DNA from: Mangrovimicrobium sp048323675
Lineage (GTDB): Bacteria > Pseudomonadota > Gammaproteobacteria > Pseudomonadales > Halieaceae
Direction of reading: 5' to 3'
Assembly (NCBI RefSeq): GCF_048323675.1
Contig: NZ_JBLWFK010000004.1
Span: 496,001-560,000 of the forward strand
DNA length: 64,000 nt
Shown: piece by piece, positions 42,155 through 51,326 of the stretch
How the letters are laid out: each line of letters begins with the position of its first letter
Numbering within the stretch: position 1 is the first letter of the stretch
The notes under the pieces: generated by a model
Told to the model about the DNA's origin: nothing
The model's input: only the letters and a program-made list of their open reading frames with translations
Databases searched by the model: none
Program-made: the position numbers and the translations under genes

Positions 42155-43543
42155 TTAAGACCTCAGGTTGGCTTCGGTGTGCTCCGCGATGATACCGGTG
42201 GTCTGCTCGTCCAGGATGTGGACGATGCGCTGGGCACGACCGTTGACGAAGGTGTGCAGCAGGACGACGGGGATCGCCACCAGCAGGCCGAGAACCGTGG
42301 TCACCAGAGCGCTGGAGATACCGCCGGCCATTGCCTTGGGATCGCCGGCACCGAAGATGGTGATGGCCTGGAAGGTAATGATCATACCGGTCACCGTACC
42401 CAGCAGACCCATCAGCGGTGCGATGGCCGCGATGATCTTCAGTACAGTAAGACCGCTTTCCAGTTTCGGAGTTTCCTTCAGGATGCCTTCGGAGAGCTTC
42501 AGTTCCAGCGTCTCGGTATCCATGTTGGGGTTGTCCTCGTGAATCTTCAGGACGCGACCCAGCGGGTTGTTGGTGTTGGCCTTGTCGGACTTGAGCTGGG
42601 CGCTAACCTTGCCACCGACGATGGTCAGCACGATCAGGCGCCATACGGCCAGGATCAGTGCGAACACACCCACTGCGGTGATTGCATAACCCACGTAGCC
42701 ACCCTGGTGCCAGCGCTCCTCGAGGGTCGGGCTGTTGATCAGGGCAGACAGGTAGGAACCGCCGGTCGGACCGGTCGGGTCAACACCGAACTTGTTCATG
42801 CCGCCGGAAGAGGCGACCAGGGACTTGGCCCAGCTCTGGTAAGAGCCGGAGGGCTGGCGAGCCAGTTCTTCCAGGCTGCCTTTACCCGGCTGGTAGCTCA
42901 GGTACTTGCCTTCGTCGGAGACGACGTTGAAGGTACCGACACGCACCACGCGCTGTTGCAGTTTGTCGCCGTTCGGCTTGGTGACTTCGGCGTCGAAGGA
43001 TACCACGCGGCCGGACTCGACCATCTCCCGGTTCATCTCGTACCAGACGCGCTCGATTTCCTCGATGGAGGGCAGCTTGTCGGACTGGCTCATTTTCTCG
43101 ATGAGTTCTTTCAGGAACGCTTCACGACCGGGGTATTCGGCGGAAGTGAGCGAGTTTTCCAGGTTGCGGGCGAGGTCACCGGCGGAGGAAGTCAGGTGAC
43201 CGAACAGCTCGGACAGGGTACCCAGCTTCTCGCGCAGCTGCTGCTGCTTGGCCGCCACCTGCAGCTCGTTTTCCTCGAATTTGCCTTCGAGGTCAGCAGA
43301 GATCTGCTCCTGGCGGGTGCGTTCGGCTTCGGCGCGCTTCAGCTCTGCAGCCTGGTTGGCCTTGTCCTTGGCGAAGCGCTGCTCGCGCTCGCGGTTTTCC
43401 TGGGCAGCATTTACCTGGCCGCGTTTTACGAACTCCAGCAGCTGGTCCAGGCTCTGCGCTTCCTGGGCCACGGCACCGGTGGAAATCGTCAACAGGCCGG
43501 CGAATGCAGTTGCCGCGACGGCCTTCACTAATTTGATACTCAT
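42155..43543 (-). CDS. ttpC: TtpC-like long ExbB
   Basis: A 462-residue protein: a signal peptide (cut near AVAQ), a periplasmic coiled-coil of about 100 residues rich in Glu, Arg and Gln, a globular part, then a C-terminal MotA/TolQ/ExbB domain (residues about 290-450) with PLMGLLGTVTGMIITF. That layout is TtpC of Vibrio TonB2 systems, which is required for TonB2 but is not the classical ExbB. The ATG at 43543 has GGAGG about 9 bases upstream, inside the end of the DUF3450 gene. Confidence 0.9.
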   Translation of the reverse strand: MSIKLVKAVAATAFAGLLTISTGAVAQEAQSLDQLLEFVKRGQVNAAQENREREQRFAKDKANQAAELKRAEAERTRQEQISADLEGKFEENELQVAAKQQQLREKLGTLSELFGHLTSSAGDLARNLENSLTSAEYPGREAFLKELIEKMSQSDKLPSIEEIERVWYEMNREMVESGRVVSFDAEVTKPNGDKLQQRVVRVGTFNVVSDEGKYLSYQPGKGSLEELARQPSGSYQSWAKSLVASSGGMNKFGVDPTGPTGGSYLSALINSPTLEERWHQGGYVGYAITAVGVFALILAVWRLIVLTIVGGKVSAQLKSDKANTNNPLGRVLKIHEDNPNMDTETLELKLSEGILKETPKLESGLTVLKIIAAIAPLMGLLGTVTGMIITFQAITIFGAGDPKAMAGGISSALVTTVLGLLVAIPVVLLHTFVNGRAQRIVHILDEQTTGIIAEHTEANLRS

Positions 43544-43544
43544 G

Positions 43545-44330
43545 TTACTTGGCCTCCGGTGCGGCAATAGGCAGGGTCAGCAGGTCGATGGCGGCCTCTT
43601 TGCGAGCGATGCGCAGTCCCGACATGATGGCGTTGCGGTATTCACCGCGATCCAGCGGTACCCATGTGCGGCTGGCCTGATCCCAGGCGCCGGACAGCTC
43701 GGTGTCGGTGGTCTGGTACAGCAGGGCTACACGACCGACGCTGAGGAAGTTGACTTCACGCTCCTGGCCATCGATTTCTACCGATCCCTTGTAGGCTTCG
43801 ATGCTGCGACCGTATTCATTTTCGATCTGGTACGCTTCAAGCACCTGACGGAATTTCTCCGCGATGCTGACGTCAGCGCGATCCACGTTGGCGCGCAGGA
43901 AGGCGACACGCTGGTTGCGCTCGTCCATGTGGAAGGGCACGTCCAGCTCGATGAATTTTTCCAGGCCGTCGATCATGCGGATGACAAGCGGGGTCATCTG
44001 GCGCTGGATCACGGTTACCTGGTCGATGGACTCATCGATTTCCGACATCCGCTTCACCTGGTCGTCGATCTGGCGCTGCAGGCGGGCGTTGTAGACCTTG
44101 AGGCCGTCGATCTGCTTGTTGACTGTTTTGTAGTCATTCAGCAGGTCGCGGGTCTCGTCGGCCAGCTTGTCGATTTTGACCTGCGAAGCCCGAGCGGCGT
44201 CGTGTTTGGCTTCACCAACATTGATAACGGAGTCAAGCGTACTGGCCTGCGCTGTCGTGCTCAGGCCCCCGAGGGCGCCCGCTGTGACAAGCGCAGCGAT
44301 CAGTGCATTTTTTAATCGATGCATAGTCAT
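43545..44330 (-). CDS. DUF3450 protein, first gene of the TonB operon
   Basis: A 261-residue exported protein with signal peptide to about QAS, then a long coiled-coil (residues about 40-110; KIDKLADETRDLLNDYKTVN, RLQRQIDDQVKRMSEI) and a globular end (YGRSIEAYKGSVEIDGQEREVNFLSVGRVALLYQT in part). DUF3450 proteins regularly open TonB2/TtpC operons. The ATG at 44330 (followed two codons later by another ATG) has AGGAA upstream and keeps the signal peptide. Its coiled-coil may pair with that of TtpC; this is inference. Confidence 0.88.
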   Translation of the reverse strand: MTMHRLKNALIAALVTAGALGGLSTTAQASTLDSVINVGEAKHDAARASQVKIDKLADETRDLLNDYKTVNKQIDGLKVYNARLQRQIDDQVKRMSEIDESIDQVTVIQRQMTPLVIRMIDGLEKFIELDVPFHMDERNQRVAFLRANVDRADVSIAEKFRQVLEAYQIENEYGRSIEAYKGSVEIDGQEREVNFLSVGRVALLYQTTDTELSGAWDQASRTWVPLDRGEYRNAIMSGLRIARKEAAIDLLTLPIAAPEAK

Positions 44331-44438
44331 GGGAGTTTTGTTTCCTGTGTCCAACAAAAGAAGAAGCGGCTCTGAGTAAACCGGGGATCGGAATTACACT
44401 AAGTGAATAACAACAGAGTCGGTATACAGAGGGACCTC

Positions 44439-44467
44439 ATTTAAGCTGATTGCAAAATTATTTTCAA
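44439..44467 (-). promoter_or_regulatory. Promoter and possible Fur box of the TonB operon
   Basis: On the minus strand TTGAAA (44462-44467) and TTAAAT (44439-44444) are separated by exactly 17 bases. Overlapping the -35 side, 44452-44466 reads GCAAAATTATTTTCA, which matches about 10 of 14 fixed positions of a 7-1-7 Fur site. Iron control of the TonB operon would fit. The promoter is fairly secure, the Fur site less so. Confidence 0.45.
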
Positions 44468-44553
44468 TTTTCCGACGCACCTGATTGTTCCTCTCTGCAC
44501 AAGCGGGAAATAAGGTAACACCTGTCAAAGTGCGATACCATCTGCGGTAACAC

Positions 44554-44578
44554 TTTTCTACCCTAACGGGTTAGAAAA
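44554..44578 (-). terminator. Hairpin at the 3' end of folA
   Basis: TTTTCTA...TAGAAAA with inner CC/GG pairing spans the folA stop codon. The T-tract follows only partly, so it is a possible terminator of the lgt-thyA-folA operon and not a classical one. Confidence 0.35.
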
Positions 44579-45087
44579 TCGCGTTCAAATGTCACAAAGC
44601 TGTAGTCACAGGGGTTCTCAGCGTCGTTGGCGTGACGCTCCCGACTGACCTCGCGCCACTCATGCCAGTCAATTGATGGCAGCATCGTGTCACCATTTAA
44701 CACCTTATGAATCTCGGTGAGGTAGATGCGATCGGTGTCGGGTAACAGCTGCCGGTACAGTTCCGCCCCGCCGATCACCATGACCTCAGCCACCCCCGCT
44801 GCGAGCGCCAGGTCCCGCCCCCGGGCCAGGGCCGCAGCTGCATCATTGGCCACGTGGACACCCTCAGCCCCCCACCCCGGGTTGCGGGTCACCACGACAT
44901 TGGCGCGGCCCGGCAGCGGCCGGCCAATCGACTCGAAGGTCTTGCGCCCCATCAGCACGGGCTTGCCCATGGTGATCCTGCGGAAGTGGCGCAAGTCCGC
45001 GGGCAGGTGCCAGGGCATGCCGCCATCGCGCCCGATCACGCCGTTGTCGGTAGCTGCCACGATCAGGGCGATCACCGGCTCGCTCAT
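44563..45087 (-). CDS. folA: Dihydrofolate reductase
   Basis: A 174-residue enzyme reducing dihydrofolate to tetrahydrofolate with NADPH. Landmarks are LIVAATDNGVIGRDGGMPWHLPADLRHF, given here by its key residues (Asp in LPADLRHF, Trp in MPWHL), MGRKTFESIGRPLPGR and MVIGGAELYRQLLP. The ATG overlaps the thyA stop (ATGA). It regenerates the folate consumed by thymidylate synthase, and the operon order lgt-thyA-folA is widespread in this class. Confidence 0.96.
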   Translation of the reverse strand: MSEPVIALIVAATDNGVIGRDGGMPWHLPADLRHFRRITMGKPVLMGRKTFESIGRPLPGRANVVVTRNPGWGAEGVHVANDAAAALARGRDLALAAGVAEVMVIGGAELYRQLLPDTDRIYLTEIHKVLNGDTMLPSIDWHEWREVSRERHANDAENPCDYSFVTFERDFLTR

Positions 45088-45917
45088 ATCGCCACCGGAG
45101 CCGCGATATGCGCGTGCGGCTGGTAGTCCAGTATCTCGAAGTCCTCGAAGCGATAGCCGTAGATGCTGTCAGGCTTGCGCAGGATGTTGAGCCGGGGCAG
45201 GGCCCGCGGTTCCCGCGCCAGCTGCTCACGCACCTGTTCGAAGTGATTGCTGTAGAGATGGGAGTCACCGGTGGTGATGATGATCTCGCCGGGCTCGAGG
45301 TCGCACTGCTGGCACAGCATGTGGGTCAGCAGGGCCAGGCTCGCCGTGTTGTAGGGCAGGCCGAGGAAACTGTCGCTGGAGCGGATATAGAGCTGCGCCG
45401 AGAGCCGGCCGCCCGCCACGTAGAACTGGTAGAGCAGGTGGCAGGGCGGCAGCGCCATGCGCCCGGCGCGGGCATTGTCCTGGGGGCTGACCTTTTCATC
45501 CGGCAGGTACTCCACGTTCCAGCCGTGGAACAGGATGCGGCGGCTGTCCGGGTTGTTGCGCAGGCAGTCGACCACGTAATCGATCTGGTTGATGTGGCCG
45601 CCGTCGCGGGTGGGCCAGGCGGTCCACTGGGCGCCGTAGATGGGTCCGAGGTCGCCGCTTTCCGTGGCCCACTCATCCCAGATGGAGACACCGTTCTCCT
45701 TCAGCCAGCGGGTGTTGGTGTCGCCGTTGAGGAACCAGATGAGCTCGTTGGCTATGCCCTTGAAGTGCAGCTTCTTGGTAGTGAGCAACGGAAAACCAGC
45801 GGCGAGGTCGTGGCGGAACTGGCGGCCGAACACCGACAGGGTACCCGTGCCGGTGCGGTCGTCCTTGCGCACGCCGTTGTCGAGAATATCCTGCAACAGG
45901 TCGAGGTACTGTTTCAT
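45084..45917 (-). CDS. thyA: Thymidylate synthase
   Basis: A 277-residue enzyme making dTMP from dUMP with methylene-tetrahydrofolate. The start MKQYLDLLQDIL at 45917 is fixed by overlap with the lgt stop (ATGA). Visible motifs are DRTGTGTLSVFG, the catalytic Cys in ALPPCHLLYQFYV, and RSSDSFLGLPYN. It is about thirteen residues longer than E. coli ThyA because of a short insertion in mid-protein. It ends PHAHIAAPVAI as expected. Confidence 0.96.
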   Translation of the reverse strand: MKQYLDLLQDILDNGVRKDDRTGTGTLSVFGRQFRHDLAAGFPLLTTKKLHFKGIANELIWFLNGDTNTRWLKENGVSIWDEWATESGDLGPIYGAQWTAWPTRDGGHINQIDYVVDCLRNNPDSRRILFHGWNVEYLPDEKVSPQDNARAGRMALPPCHLLYQFYVAGGRLSAQLYIRSSDSFLGLPYNTASLALLTHMLCQQCDLEPGEIIITTGDSHLYSNHFEQVREQLAREPRALPRLNILRKPDSIYGYRFEDFEILDYQPHAHIAAPVAI

Positions 45918-46732
45918 GTCTTGCTCACGCTCCCGGCTGAACTGGACCGCCCCTGGCCGCGGTAGGCGACGACCAGCAACACGATACCGATAATGATCAT
46001 CGGGGTGCTTAGCAGCTGGCCCCGGGTCAGCCAGCCGAAGGCATCGAAACCGATATGCGCATCCGGCTCGCGGAAAAATTCGACGAAAAAGCGCGCGCAG
46101 CCATAGATCAGCGAAAACAGGCCGGACACCGCGCAGGTTGGCCGCGGCTTCGAAGAAAACAGGTAGAGCACCGTAAACAGCAGCACCCCCTCGAGGGCGA
46201 ACTGGTAGAGCTGCGAGGGATGCCGCGCCAGCTGCGCCGGGTCCGCGGGAAACACCATTGCCCAGGGTACATCGGTGGGCCTGCCCCACAGTTCCTGGCC
46301 GATGAAGTTACCCAGCCTGCCGAGCCCCAGCCCTACAGGTACCAGCGGCGCCACGAAATCCATCAGTTTCCAGAAGGGGATGCTGTTGCGCCGACCGAAC
46401 AGCCACATGGCGAACAGCACGCCGAGGAATCCGCCGTGGAAGGACATGCCACCCTCCCAGACGCGCAGCGCCCAGCTCGGGTCCTCGACCAGGTGCTTGC
46501 CGCCGTAGAGGAAGGTGTAGCCGATCCTGCCGCCCAGCACCACGCCGAGGGCGGCGTAGAACACCAGGTCGTCGAGTTGCTCCCGGCGCACCGGACTCCA
46601 GGGCAGGGCGCAACGGCGCCGGGCCAGCAACCAGCCCACCGCGATACCGGTGAGGTAGGCCAGGCCGTACCAGTGGACTTTCAGCGGGCCGATGGCGACA
46701 GCGACCGGATCGATTTGCGGGTATGGCAGCAT
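45914..46732 (-). CDS. lgt: Prolipoprotein diacylglyceryl transferase
   Basis: A 272-residue inner-membrane enzyme with about seven membrane helices that adds diacylglycerol to the lipobox Cys of lipoproteins, of which this window encodes at least seven. The signature RLGNFIGQELWGRPTDVPW contains the conserved Arg-Asn-Gly core, and RHPSQLYQFALEG and GGMSFHGG follow family wording. It heads the lgt-thyA-folA operon and is divergent from the NRDE gene. Confidence 0.95.
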   Translation of the reverse strand: MLPYPQIDPVAVAIGPLKVHWYGLAYLTGIAVGWLLARRRCALPWSPVRREQLDDLVFYAALGVVLGGRIGYTFLYGGKHLVEDPSWALRVWEGGMSFHGGFLGVLFAMWLFGRRNSIPFWKLMDFVAPLVPVGLGLGRLGNFIGQELWGRPTDVPWAMVFPADPAQLARHPSQLYQFALEGVLLFTVLYLFSSKPRPTCAVSGLFSLIYGCARFFVEFFREPDAHIGFDAFGWLTRGQLLSTPMIIIGIVLLVVAYRGQGRSSSAGSVSKT

Positions 46733-46855
46733 GGGGGGTACCGTGCGAATGAGCGCGTATTATGTTGCAGCGATTGCCGTTTCTCAATTCCGCCCCGGTT
46801 CCGGGCGACGCCGCAGTATTCCACCGGAAGGTTACAGCGGGTAAGCTTGCCCCGC

Positions 46856-47617
46856 ATGTGCCTGATATTGTTTTCCTGGCGGCAGCGCGCCGACATTCCG
46901 CTGCTGCTCGCCGCCAACCGCGATGAATTCCACGCCCGCCCCTCGCGGGCCGCCGGCTTCTGGCCGGAGCACCCGGAAGTGCTGGCGGGCAGGGACCTGC
47001 AGGCCGGGGGCACCTGGCTGGGGCTTACCCGCGGCGGCCGCTTTGCGGCAATCACCAACTTTCGCGATCCCTCGCGCACCCGGCCGGCGCCCCGCACCCG
47101 CGGCGAACTGACCCTGAACTTCCTGCTGTCGGGGCAATCGGCCGCCGCGTATATCAGCGACATCCGCCGCCACGAGGCCGACTATGCCGGGTTCAACCTC
47201 CTGCTCGGCGACGGGCAGGCGCTGTGGTACTACAGCAACACGGGCGGCGGCGCACAGCAGCTCGCGCCGGGCACCTACGGACTCTCCAACGCGCTGCTGG
47301 ATACCCCCTGGCCGAAGGTCGAACTGGGGCGCGCGGCCTTTGCCCCGGTGCCATCCACCTCCCCTTCACATGAGCAACTGGCGGCAGCGCTGGCAGACCG
47401 CAGCATTGCCAGCGAGGCCGGCCTGGCCCTGCAGGGGCTGGAGGGAGAAATGGAGCGGGGCCTGTCCGCGCAGTTTATCGTCGACCCGGTGTACGGCACC
47501 CGCGCCACCACTACCTTGTGGCTCGGCGCCGACGGCGACTGCAACTTTCGCGAGATCCGCTACGACAATCGGGGGGAAGAGAGCGGCAGGACCGAAGAGA
47601 CCTTCCGCAGCACCTGA
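46856..47617 (+). CDS. NRDE/TANGO2-family protein
   Basis: A 253-residue protein starting MCLILFSW with the family motif AANRDEFHARPS and AGRDLQAGGTWLGLTRGGRFAAITNFRDP. The N-terminal Cys-Leu-Ile is typical of an N-terminal nucleophile fold. TANGO2 relatives have been connected with haem or lipid handling; the bacterial role is unsettled. It lies in the conserved rppH-ptsP-lgt neighbourhood and converges on ptsP with only 2 bases between the stops. Confidence 0.9.
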   Translation: MCLILFSWRQRADIPLLLAANRDEFHARPSRAAGFWPEHPEVLAGRDLQAGGTWLGLTRGGRFAAITNFRDPSRTRPAPRTRGELTLNFLLSGQSAAAYISDIRRHEADYAGFNLLLGDGQALWYYSNTGGGAQQLAPGTYGLSNALLDTPWPKVELGRAAFAPVPSTSPSHEQLAAALADRSIASEAGLALQGLEGEMERGLSAQFIVDPVYGTRATTTLWLGADGDCNFREIRYDNRGEESGRTEETFRST

Positions 47618-47619
47618 AT

Positions 47620-49884
47620 CTAGTCCACCGGCTTGTGGATGTAGCGCTGCATGCCGTGGTCGCTGAGGAAGGTCACCATGCGCTCCTGGATGGTTTCCGC
47701 CCGCTCCATCTGCAACACCTCGGCGAGCAGCGCCCGGGCTTCGGCCAGGGTGATATTGCGCAGCGCGTTCTTGACCCGCGGCAGGCTGGTGGCGTTCATC
47801 GACAGCACCTCGTAACCCATCGCCATCAACAACACCGCGCCCGCGGGATCGCCGGCGAGCTCACCGCAGATGCTCACCCGCTTGCCCTCGCGCATGGCGG
47901 CGTCGGCCACGGCAACCAGGGCGTGCAGGACCGCGGGATGCATCGCGTGGTACAGATCCGCCACCCGGGCATTGTTGCGGTCGACCGCGAGCAGGTACTG
48001 GGTGAGGTCGTTGGAGCCGACCGAGAGAAAGTCCACCCGCCGGGCCAATTCCCGGGCCTGGTAGACCGCCGAGGGCACTTCCACCATCACGCCGATGAGC
48101 GGCAGTTCGGTCTCGATCCCCTCCTGGAGAATTTCCTGATGGCTGCGCTGGATCAGCTGCAGGGCCTCGTCGAGTTCGGCGACATTGCAGATCATCGGCA
48201 GCATGATGCTCAGGTTGTTGAGGCCGGCATTGGCTTTCAGCATCGCCCGCACCTGGGACAGGAAAATCTCCGGGTGGTCGAGGGTCACGCGGATGCCCCG
48301 CCAGCCGAGGAAGGGGTTGTCCTCCTCGATGGGAAAATAGGGCAGCGCCTTGTCGCCGCCGATGTCGAGGGTGCGCATGATCACCGGCCGCGGCGCAAAG
48401 GCCTCGAGCTGGCTGCGGTAGATCTGCCGCTGCTCCTCCTCCGAGGGGAAGCGGTCGCGCAGCAGGAAAGGTACCTCGGTGCGATAGAGTCCGACGCCCT
48501 CGGCGCCCTGCTCCAGCGAGCGCACCACATCGGCGGTCAGGCCGGTGTTGACGAACAGGGGCAGGCGGTGCCCGTCGAGGGTCTCGCAGGGCAGGTCGCG
48601 CAGGGATTCCAGGTCGCGGCTCAACTCCCGGTCGGAGTCCAGCACCGCCTCGAAACGCTGCAGCACCTCCGGCCGCGGGTTGAGGTGAACCGCACCGTTA
48701 TAGCCGTCGACCACCACCTGGCGCCCCTCGAGGCGGGTATAGGGCAGGTCCACTGCGCCCATCACCGTGGGGATGCCCATGGCCCGGGCGAGAATCGCCA
48801 CGTGGGAGTTGCCCGAGCCGCGTACGGAAATCAGCCCCGCCAGCTGTTCGCGGGGAATCTCACCCAGCGAAGACGCGGTGAGCTCCTCGCCGACCAGCAC
48901 CGCCTGCGCGGGATAGGTCTTGACCTGCTTGTCCTCCGCCTGCAGGTGGGCGAGCATGCGGGTTCCCAGGTCCTTCACGTCGACCGCACGCTCCTTGAGG
49001 TAACTGTGCTCCATGCGCTCGAAGTGGCGGATGTGCTCGATCATCACCTGGCTCAGCGCACCCTGGGCCCACTGGCCCTCCTTGATCAGGGTGACCACCT
49101 CGCGGCCCAGCTTGGAGTCGTCGAGGATGCCGAGATAGACGTCGAACAGGGCGTGATCCTCGGGGGATAACTGGCCGCCCAGGTTATCGGCCACCTGCTG
49201 GATATCCTCGCGCACCCGGCGCAGCGCGGTGCGAAACGCGTGCAGTTCCGCGCGGCGGTCGGTAATGGTCTTGCGCGGCACCGCGTAGAGGTCCGCCACC
49301 GGCGACACCACCACCGCGGTGCCGATGGCGATCCCCGGCGCACCCGGCACGCCGCTGACCCGGGCGGCGGCGGAGTCATCCTTGCTGTCGGGATCGAAGG
49401 AACCGGTCACCCGGGCGTGGGCGATCACCGCGGCCAGCTGGGCTGACATGGTGACCAGGAAGGCCTCTTCGCCCTCGTCGAAGCGCCGGCGATCCGCCTG
49501 CTGTACGACGAGGACGCCCAGCACCTTGCGCTGGTGGATGATCGGCACGCCGAGGAAGGCGTGGAAGGGCTCTTCGCCGATGTCCGGGAAAAAGCGGAAA
49601 TTGGGGTGCGCCGGCGCATTGTCCAGGTTGAGCGGCTCCTCCCGTTCGGCGACGGTACCGACCAGACCCTCCCCCGGCCCCAGGCTGGCGACGCCGACCT
49701 GGTCCTGGTTGAGGCCCTCGGTGGCGCGGAAAATAAAGCGCTCGCCGCCGCGATCGCGCAGGTAGACACTGCACACCTGGGTGCCCATGGCGTCCCGCAC
49801 CCGCCGCACGATGATGCGCAGCGCCTCGTCGAGACTGCCTGCGGCGTTGACCTCCTGGACGATATGGCGCAGGGTTTCGAGCAT
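47620..49884 (-). CDS. ptsP: PtsP, enzyme I of the nitrogen phosphotransferase system
   Basis: A 754-residue protein. An N-terminal GAF domain (residues about 15-160) precedes the PtsI-like part. The phosphorylated His is in RGSGNSHVAILARAMGIPT. The PEP-binding barrel has GGDKALPYFPIEEDNPFLGWRGIR (landmark EEDNPFLGWRG), SVGSNDLTQYLLAVDRNN and the catalytic Cys in ICGELAGDP. It uses PEP to phosphorylate NPr, relaying nitrogen and energy signals. It starts 4 bases after rppH, the usual pairing. Confidence 0.95.
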   Translation of the reverse strand: MLETLRHIVQEVNAAGSLDEALRIIVRRVRDAMGTQVCSVYLRDRGGERFIFRATEGLNQDQVGVASLGPGEGLVGTVAEREEPLNLDNAPAHPNFRFFPDIGEEPFHAFLGVPIIHQRKVLGVLVVQQADRRRFDEGEEAFLVTMSAQLAAVIAHARVTGSFDPDSKDDSAAARVSGVPGAPGIAIGTAVVVSPVADLYAVPRKTITDRRAELHAFRTALRRVREDIQQVADNLGGQLSPEDHALFDVYLGILDDSKLGREVVTLIKEGQWAQGALSQVMIEHIRHFERMEHSYLKERAVDVKDLGTRMLAHLQAEDKQVKTYPAQAVLVGEELTASSLGEIPREQLAGLISVRGSGNSHVAILARAMGIPTVMGAVDLPYTRLEGRQVVVDGYNGAVHLNPRPEVLQRFEAVLDSDRELSRDLESLRDLPCETLDGHRLPLFVNTGLTADVVRSLEQGAEGVGLYRTEVPFLLRDRFPSEEEQRQIYRSQLEAFAPRPVIMRTLDIGGDKALPYFPIEEDNPFLGWRGIRVTLDHPEIFLSQVRAMLKANAGLNNLSIMLPMICNVAELDEALQLIQRSHQEILQEGIETELPLIGVMVEVPSAVYQARELARRVDFLSVGSNDLTQYLLAVDRNNARVADLYHAMHPAVLHALVAVADAAMREGKRVSICGELAGDPAGAVLLMAMGYEVLSMNATSLPRVKNALRNITLAEARALLAEVLQMERAETIQERMVTFLSDHGMQRYIHKPVD

Positions 49885-49888
49885 CGGC

Positions 49889-50389
49889 CTAGCTCCCGGC
49901 CTGCAATTCGGTCAGTCGTCCCAGCGGCAGTGCCAGCTCTTTCATGGCCCGGCGGTAGACCTCCCGCTTGAAGGAAATCACCTGGTTCAGCGGGTACCAG
50001 TAGCTGACCCACTGCCAGTGGTCAAATTCCGGTTTGTCATTGAGGTCCAGGCACACCGCGTTGTCCTCCGCCAGCAGGCGCAGCAGGTACCATTTCTGCT
50101 TCTGGCCGATACAGGCCGGGGTCTGCCCCTTGCGCACATAGCGCTTGGGCAGGCGGTAGCGCAGCCAGCCGCGGGTCGCGCCGAGCACCTCGACGGAATC
50201 CGGCCCGAGGCCGACTTCCTCGTAGAGTTCGCGGTACAGGGCCTGCTCGGGGCTCTCGCCCTCGTTGATCCCGCCCTGGGGAAACTGCCAGGCGTCACGC
50301 CCCCCGACCCGCCGGGCCCACAGCACCTGCCCGTGGTCGTTGGCGAGGACTATCCCTACGTTAGGCCTGAAACCGTCTTTATCTATCAC
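49889..50389 (-). CDS. rppH: RNA pyrophosphohydrolase
   Basis: A 166-residue Nudix hydrolase that removes pyrophosphate from 5' triphosphate RNA ends to start mRNA decay. It opens MIDKDGFRPNVGIVL and carries the Nudix box GGINEGESPEQALYREL then YEEVGL, with the W in DAWQFPQG typical of RppH. Length and C-terminus (FKREVYRRAMKELA) match the family. It heads the rppH-ptsP operon. Confidence 0.95.
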   Translation of the reverse strand: MIDKDGFRPNVGIVLANDHGQVLWARRVGGRDAWQFPQGGINEGESPEQALYRELYEEVGLGPDSVEVLGATRGWLRYRLPKRYVRKGQTPACIGQKQKWYLLRLLAEDNAVCLDLNDKPEFDHWQWVSYWYPLNQVISFKREVYRRAMKELALPLGRLTELQAGS

Positions 50390-50518
50390 TGTTGTCGCAA
50401 TCTTATGGTTGGCGAGCTATTGTTCCACACTTTAAAGCACCTGAGAAATTTACTCCACGGGTAGCAGGCGCTATCCTCCCGCACCCGGTTTGTGACAGTT
50501 CAACGGCCCCAAAACTCC

Positions 50519-51187
50519 ATGTCCCTCGCAATATTTGATCTCGACAATACCCTCCTCGGCGGCGACAGCGACTACCTGTGGGGCGAATTCCTCTGCGAGG
50601 AGGGCCTGGTGGACGGCGCGCACTTCGCCGCCGAAAACGAGCGCTTCTACTCGGACTACAAGTCGGGCAACCTCGATATCCTCGCCTACCTGCGCTTCGC
50701 CCTCGGCCCCCTGCGGGGCCAGCCGCCCGCGGTCCTGGAGGCCTGGCACCGGGAGTTCATGCGCCGCAAGATCGCGCCGCTGATTCTCCCGGAGGGGCTG
50801 GAACTGCTGGACAAGCACCGCCGGCTGGGCGACCAGCTGCTGATCATCACGGCGACCAATGCCTTTATCACCCGCCCGATTGCCACCGCACTGGGCGTGG
50901 CCGAGCTGCTGGCCTGTGAGGGGGAGATCGTCGACGGCCTCTATACGGGGGAACCGGCGGGGGTTCCCAGTTTCGGTGCGGGCAAGGTGACCCGGCTGAA
51001 TGACTGGGTCGCGCTGCACGGGGCCAGTCTCGACGGGGCCTGGTTCTACAGTGACTCCCACAATGACCTGCCGCTGCTGGAGGTGGTCGACAACCCGGTG
51101 GCGGTGGATCCGGACGAGCGGCTGCGCGCGCATGCGGAGCAGGCGGGTTGGCCCGTGATTTCCTTGCGGGAGAATTGGCCGGGGTGA
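50519..51187 (+). CDS. HAD-family phosphatase (HAD-IB)
   Basis: A 222-residue phosphatase with all HAD motifs: IFDLDNTLLGGDSDYLW (catalytic Asp pair), IITATNAFITRPIA (Thr of motif II), Lys in GAGKVTRL, and FYSDSHNDLPLLEVV (motif IV). It resembles the SerB/CicA-like group. The start at 50519 sets the first motif near residue 6 as usual. Substrate unknown. It is divergent from rppH; its 3' side holds the second structured element. Confidence 0.9.
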   Translation: MSLAIFDLDNTLLGGDSDYLWGEFLCEEGLVDGAHFAAENERFYSDYKSGNLDILAYLRFALGPLRGQPPAVLEAWHREFMRRKIAPLILPEGLELLDKHRRLGDQLLIITATNAFITRPIATALGVAELLACEGEIVDGLYTGEPAGVPSFGAGKVTRLNDWVALHGASLDGAWFYSDSHNDLPLLEVVDNPVAVDPDERLRAHAEQAGWPVISLRENWPG

Positions 51188-51326
51188 GCAATCAGGGCGA
51201 CTTCATGCCCGGAATCAAAACCTCTCCTAACCCCGCTGTCACACCAGCCAGTCGGCTCCAATACCAGATGCGATCCTGCCATGTTGACCACTTGGCGGGC
51301 AGGCACTCTGCAGCCCGGGCCACCGA

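Noticed and set aside
44452..44466. Strong Fur box
   Set aside because: Only about 10 of 14 fixed positions match, so it is reported only as possible.
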